Source: JBJGXI01 sp045635475 | GTDB taxonomy: Bacteria > Bacillota > Bacilli > Bacillales > Amphibacillaceae | Assembly (NCBI RefSeq): GCF_045635475.1 | Contig: NZ_JBJGXI010000011.1 | Location: forward strand, 48,817-112,816 | DNA: 64,000 nucleotides | Reading direction: 5' to 3' | Part shown: positions 63,948 to 64,000 of the stretch, piece after piece | Layout: every line of letters begins with the position of its first letter | Position numbering within the stretch: the stretch's first letter is position 1 | Program-made: the position numbers and the translations under genes | Notes under the pieces: model-generated | The model's input: the letters and a program-made list of their open reading frames with translations, nothing else | What the model was told of the DNA's origin: nothing | Database searches by the model: none

Positions 63948-64000
63948 TACAGTTTTTATAGAAAATCTTGTCGCTAATTTATTCTCCTTCATGCAATTAT

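Overview
The window comes from a low-GC Gram-positive bacterium of the family Bacillaceae, probably a halo- or alkalitolerant lineage near Gracilibacillus, Virgibacillus or Oceanobacillus. Reasons: the pur operon has the Bacillus order purE-K-B-C-S-Q-L-F-M-N-H-D behind a guanine-type riboswitch; HmoB, YeeI and YjzC-like proteins are typical of Bacillus relatives; ribosome binding sites are strong AGGAGG types with many TTG and GTG starts; and T-rich hairpin terminators are common. The genus is inferred.

Layout. 1-2249: a LytTR response regulator (5' end clipped by about two bases), its AgrC-type kinase and a HIT protein. 2354-7472 (minus): an OmpR regulator, a short-loop kinase and an FtsX-type ABC exporter, with repeated GTCACT/AGTGAC boxes before the exporter and related palindromes before a neighbouring CPBP protease gene. 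7675-9715: a decayed patch in which the CPBP gene and a polysaccharide deacetylase gene collide tail to tail and a DUF4097 gene carries an internal stop. 10089-16931: Nudix, GDPD, VTT, M20 peptidase, a two-gene DUF5058-type membrane system and a GNAT. 17104-23293: an AddB/AddA-like helicase-nuclease pair. 23801-27608: PadR-HAAS pair, HmoB, a small zinc-ribbon protein, a lipoprotein and a small membrane protein.

27908-34450 looks like a beta-glucan use locus: a LacI-family regulator converges on a 1688-residue cell-wall-anchored GH16 laminarinase. The laminarinase gene has a near-consensus sigma-A promoter and three palindromic operators.

The most unusual gene is 34578-35621. It encodes an Xre-like helix-turn-helix fused to a body that is plainly homologous to the F1-ATPase beta subunit. 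The beta subunit's N-terminal barrel is replaced by the DNA-binding domain and the P-loop lysine and threonine are lost. An inverted/direct repeat overlaps its promoter region, so it looks like an autoregulated transcription factor built from an ATP synthase subunit.

35822-49823 is accessory: an orphan permease, a triple-LysM secreted protein, an MhqO-type dioxygenase with an MhqR-like operator, an MFS transporter, an isochorismatase, yeeI, a metallo-beta-lactamase gene split by a repeat element, an esterase gene with an internal stop, a HAD phosphatase, allantoinase and a NERD-domain protein. 49911-50691 is a minisatellite of fifteen 52-bp units. 50804-63947 is the complete purine biosynthesis operon (IMP synthesis plus purB).

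Three repeat families are visible: a 163-189 bp MITE-like element (3 copies, two ending exactly on a host stop codon), a ~300 bp structured intergenic element with four GGCCAC boxes (2 copies), and a Bacillaceae-type ~170 bp palindromic repeat (1 copy, inside a gene). No tRNA, rRNA, CRISPR array or phage gene was seen.
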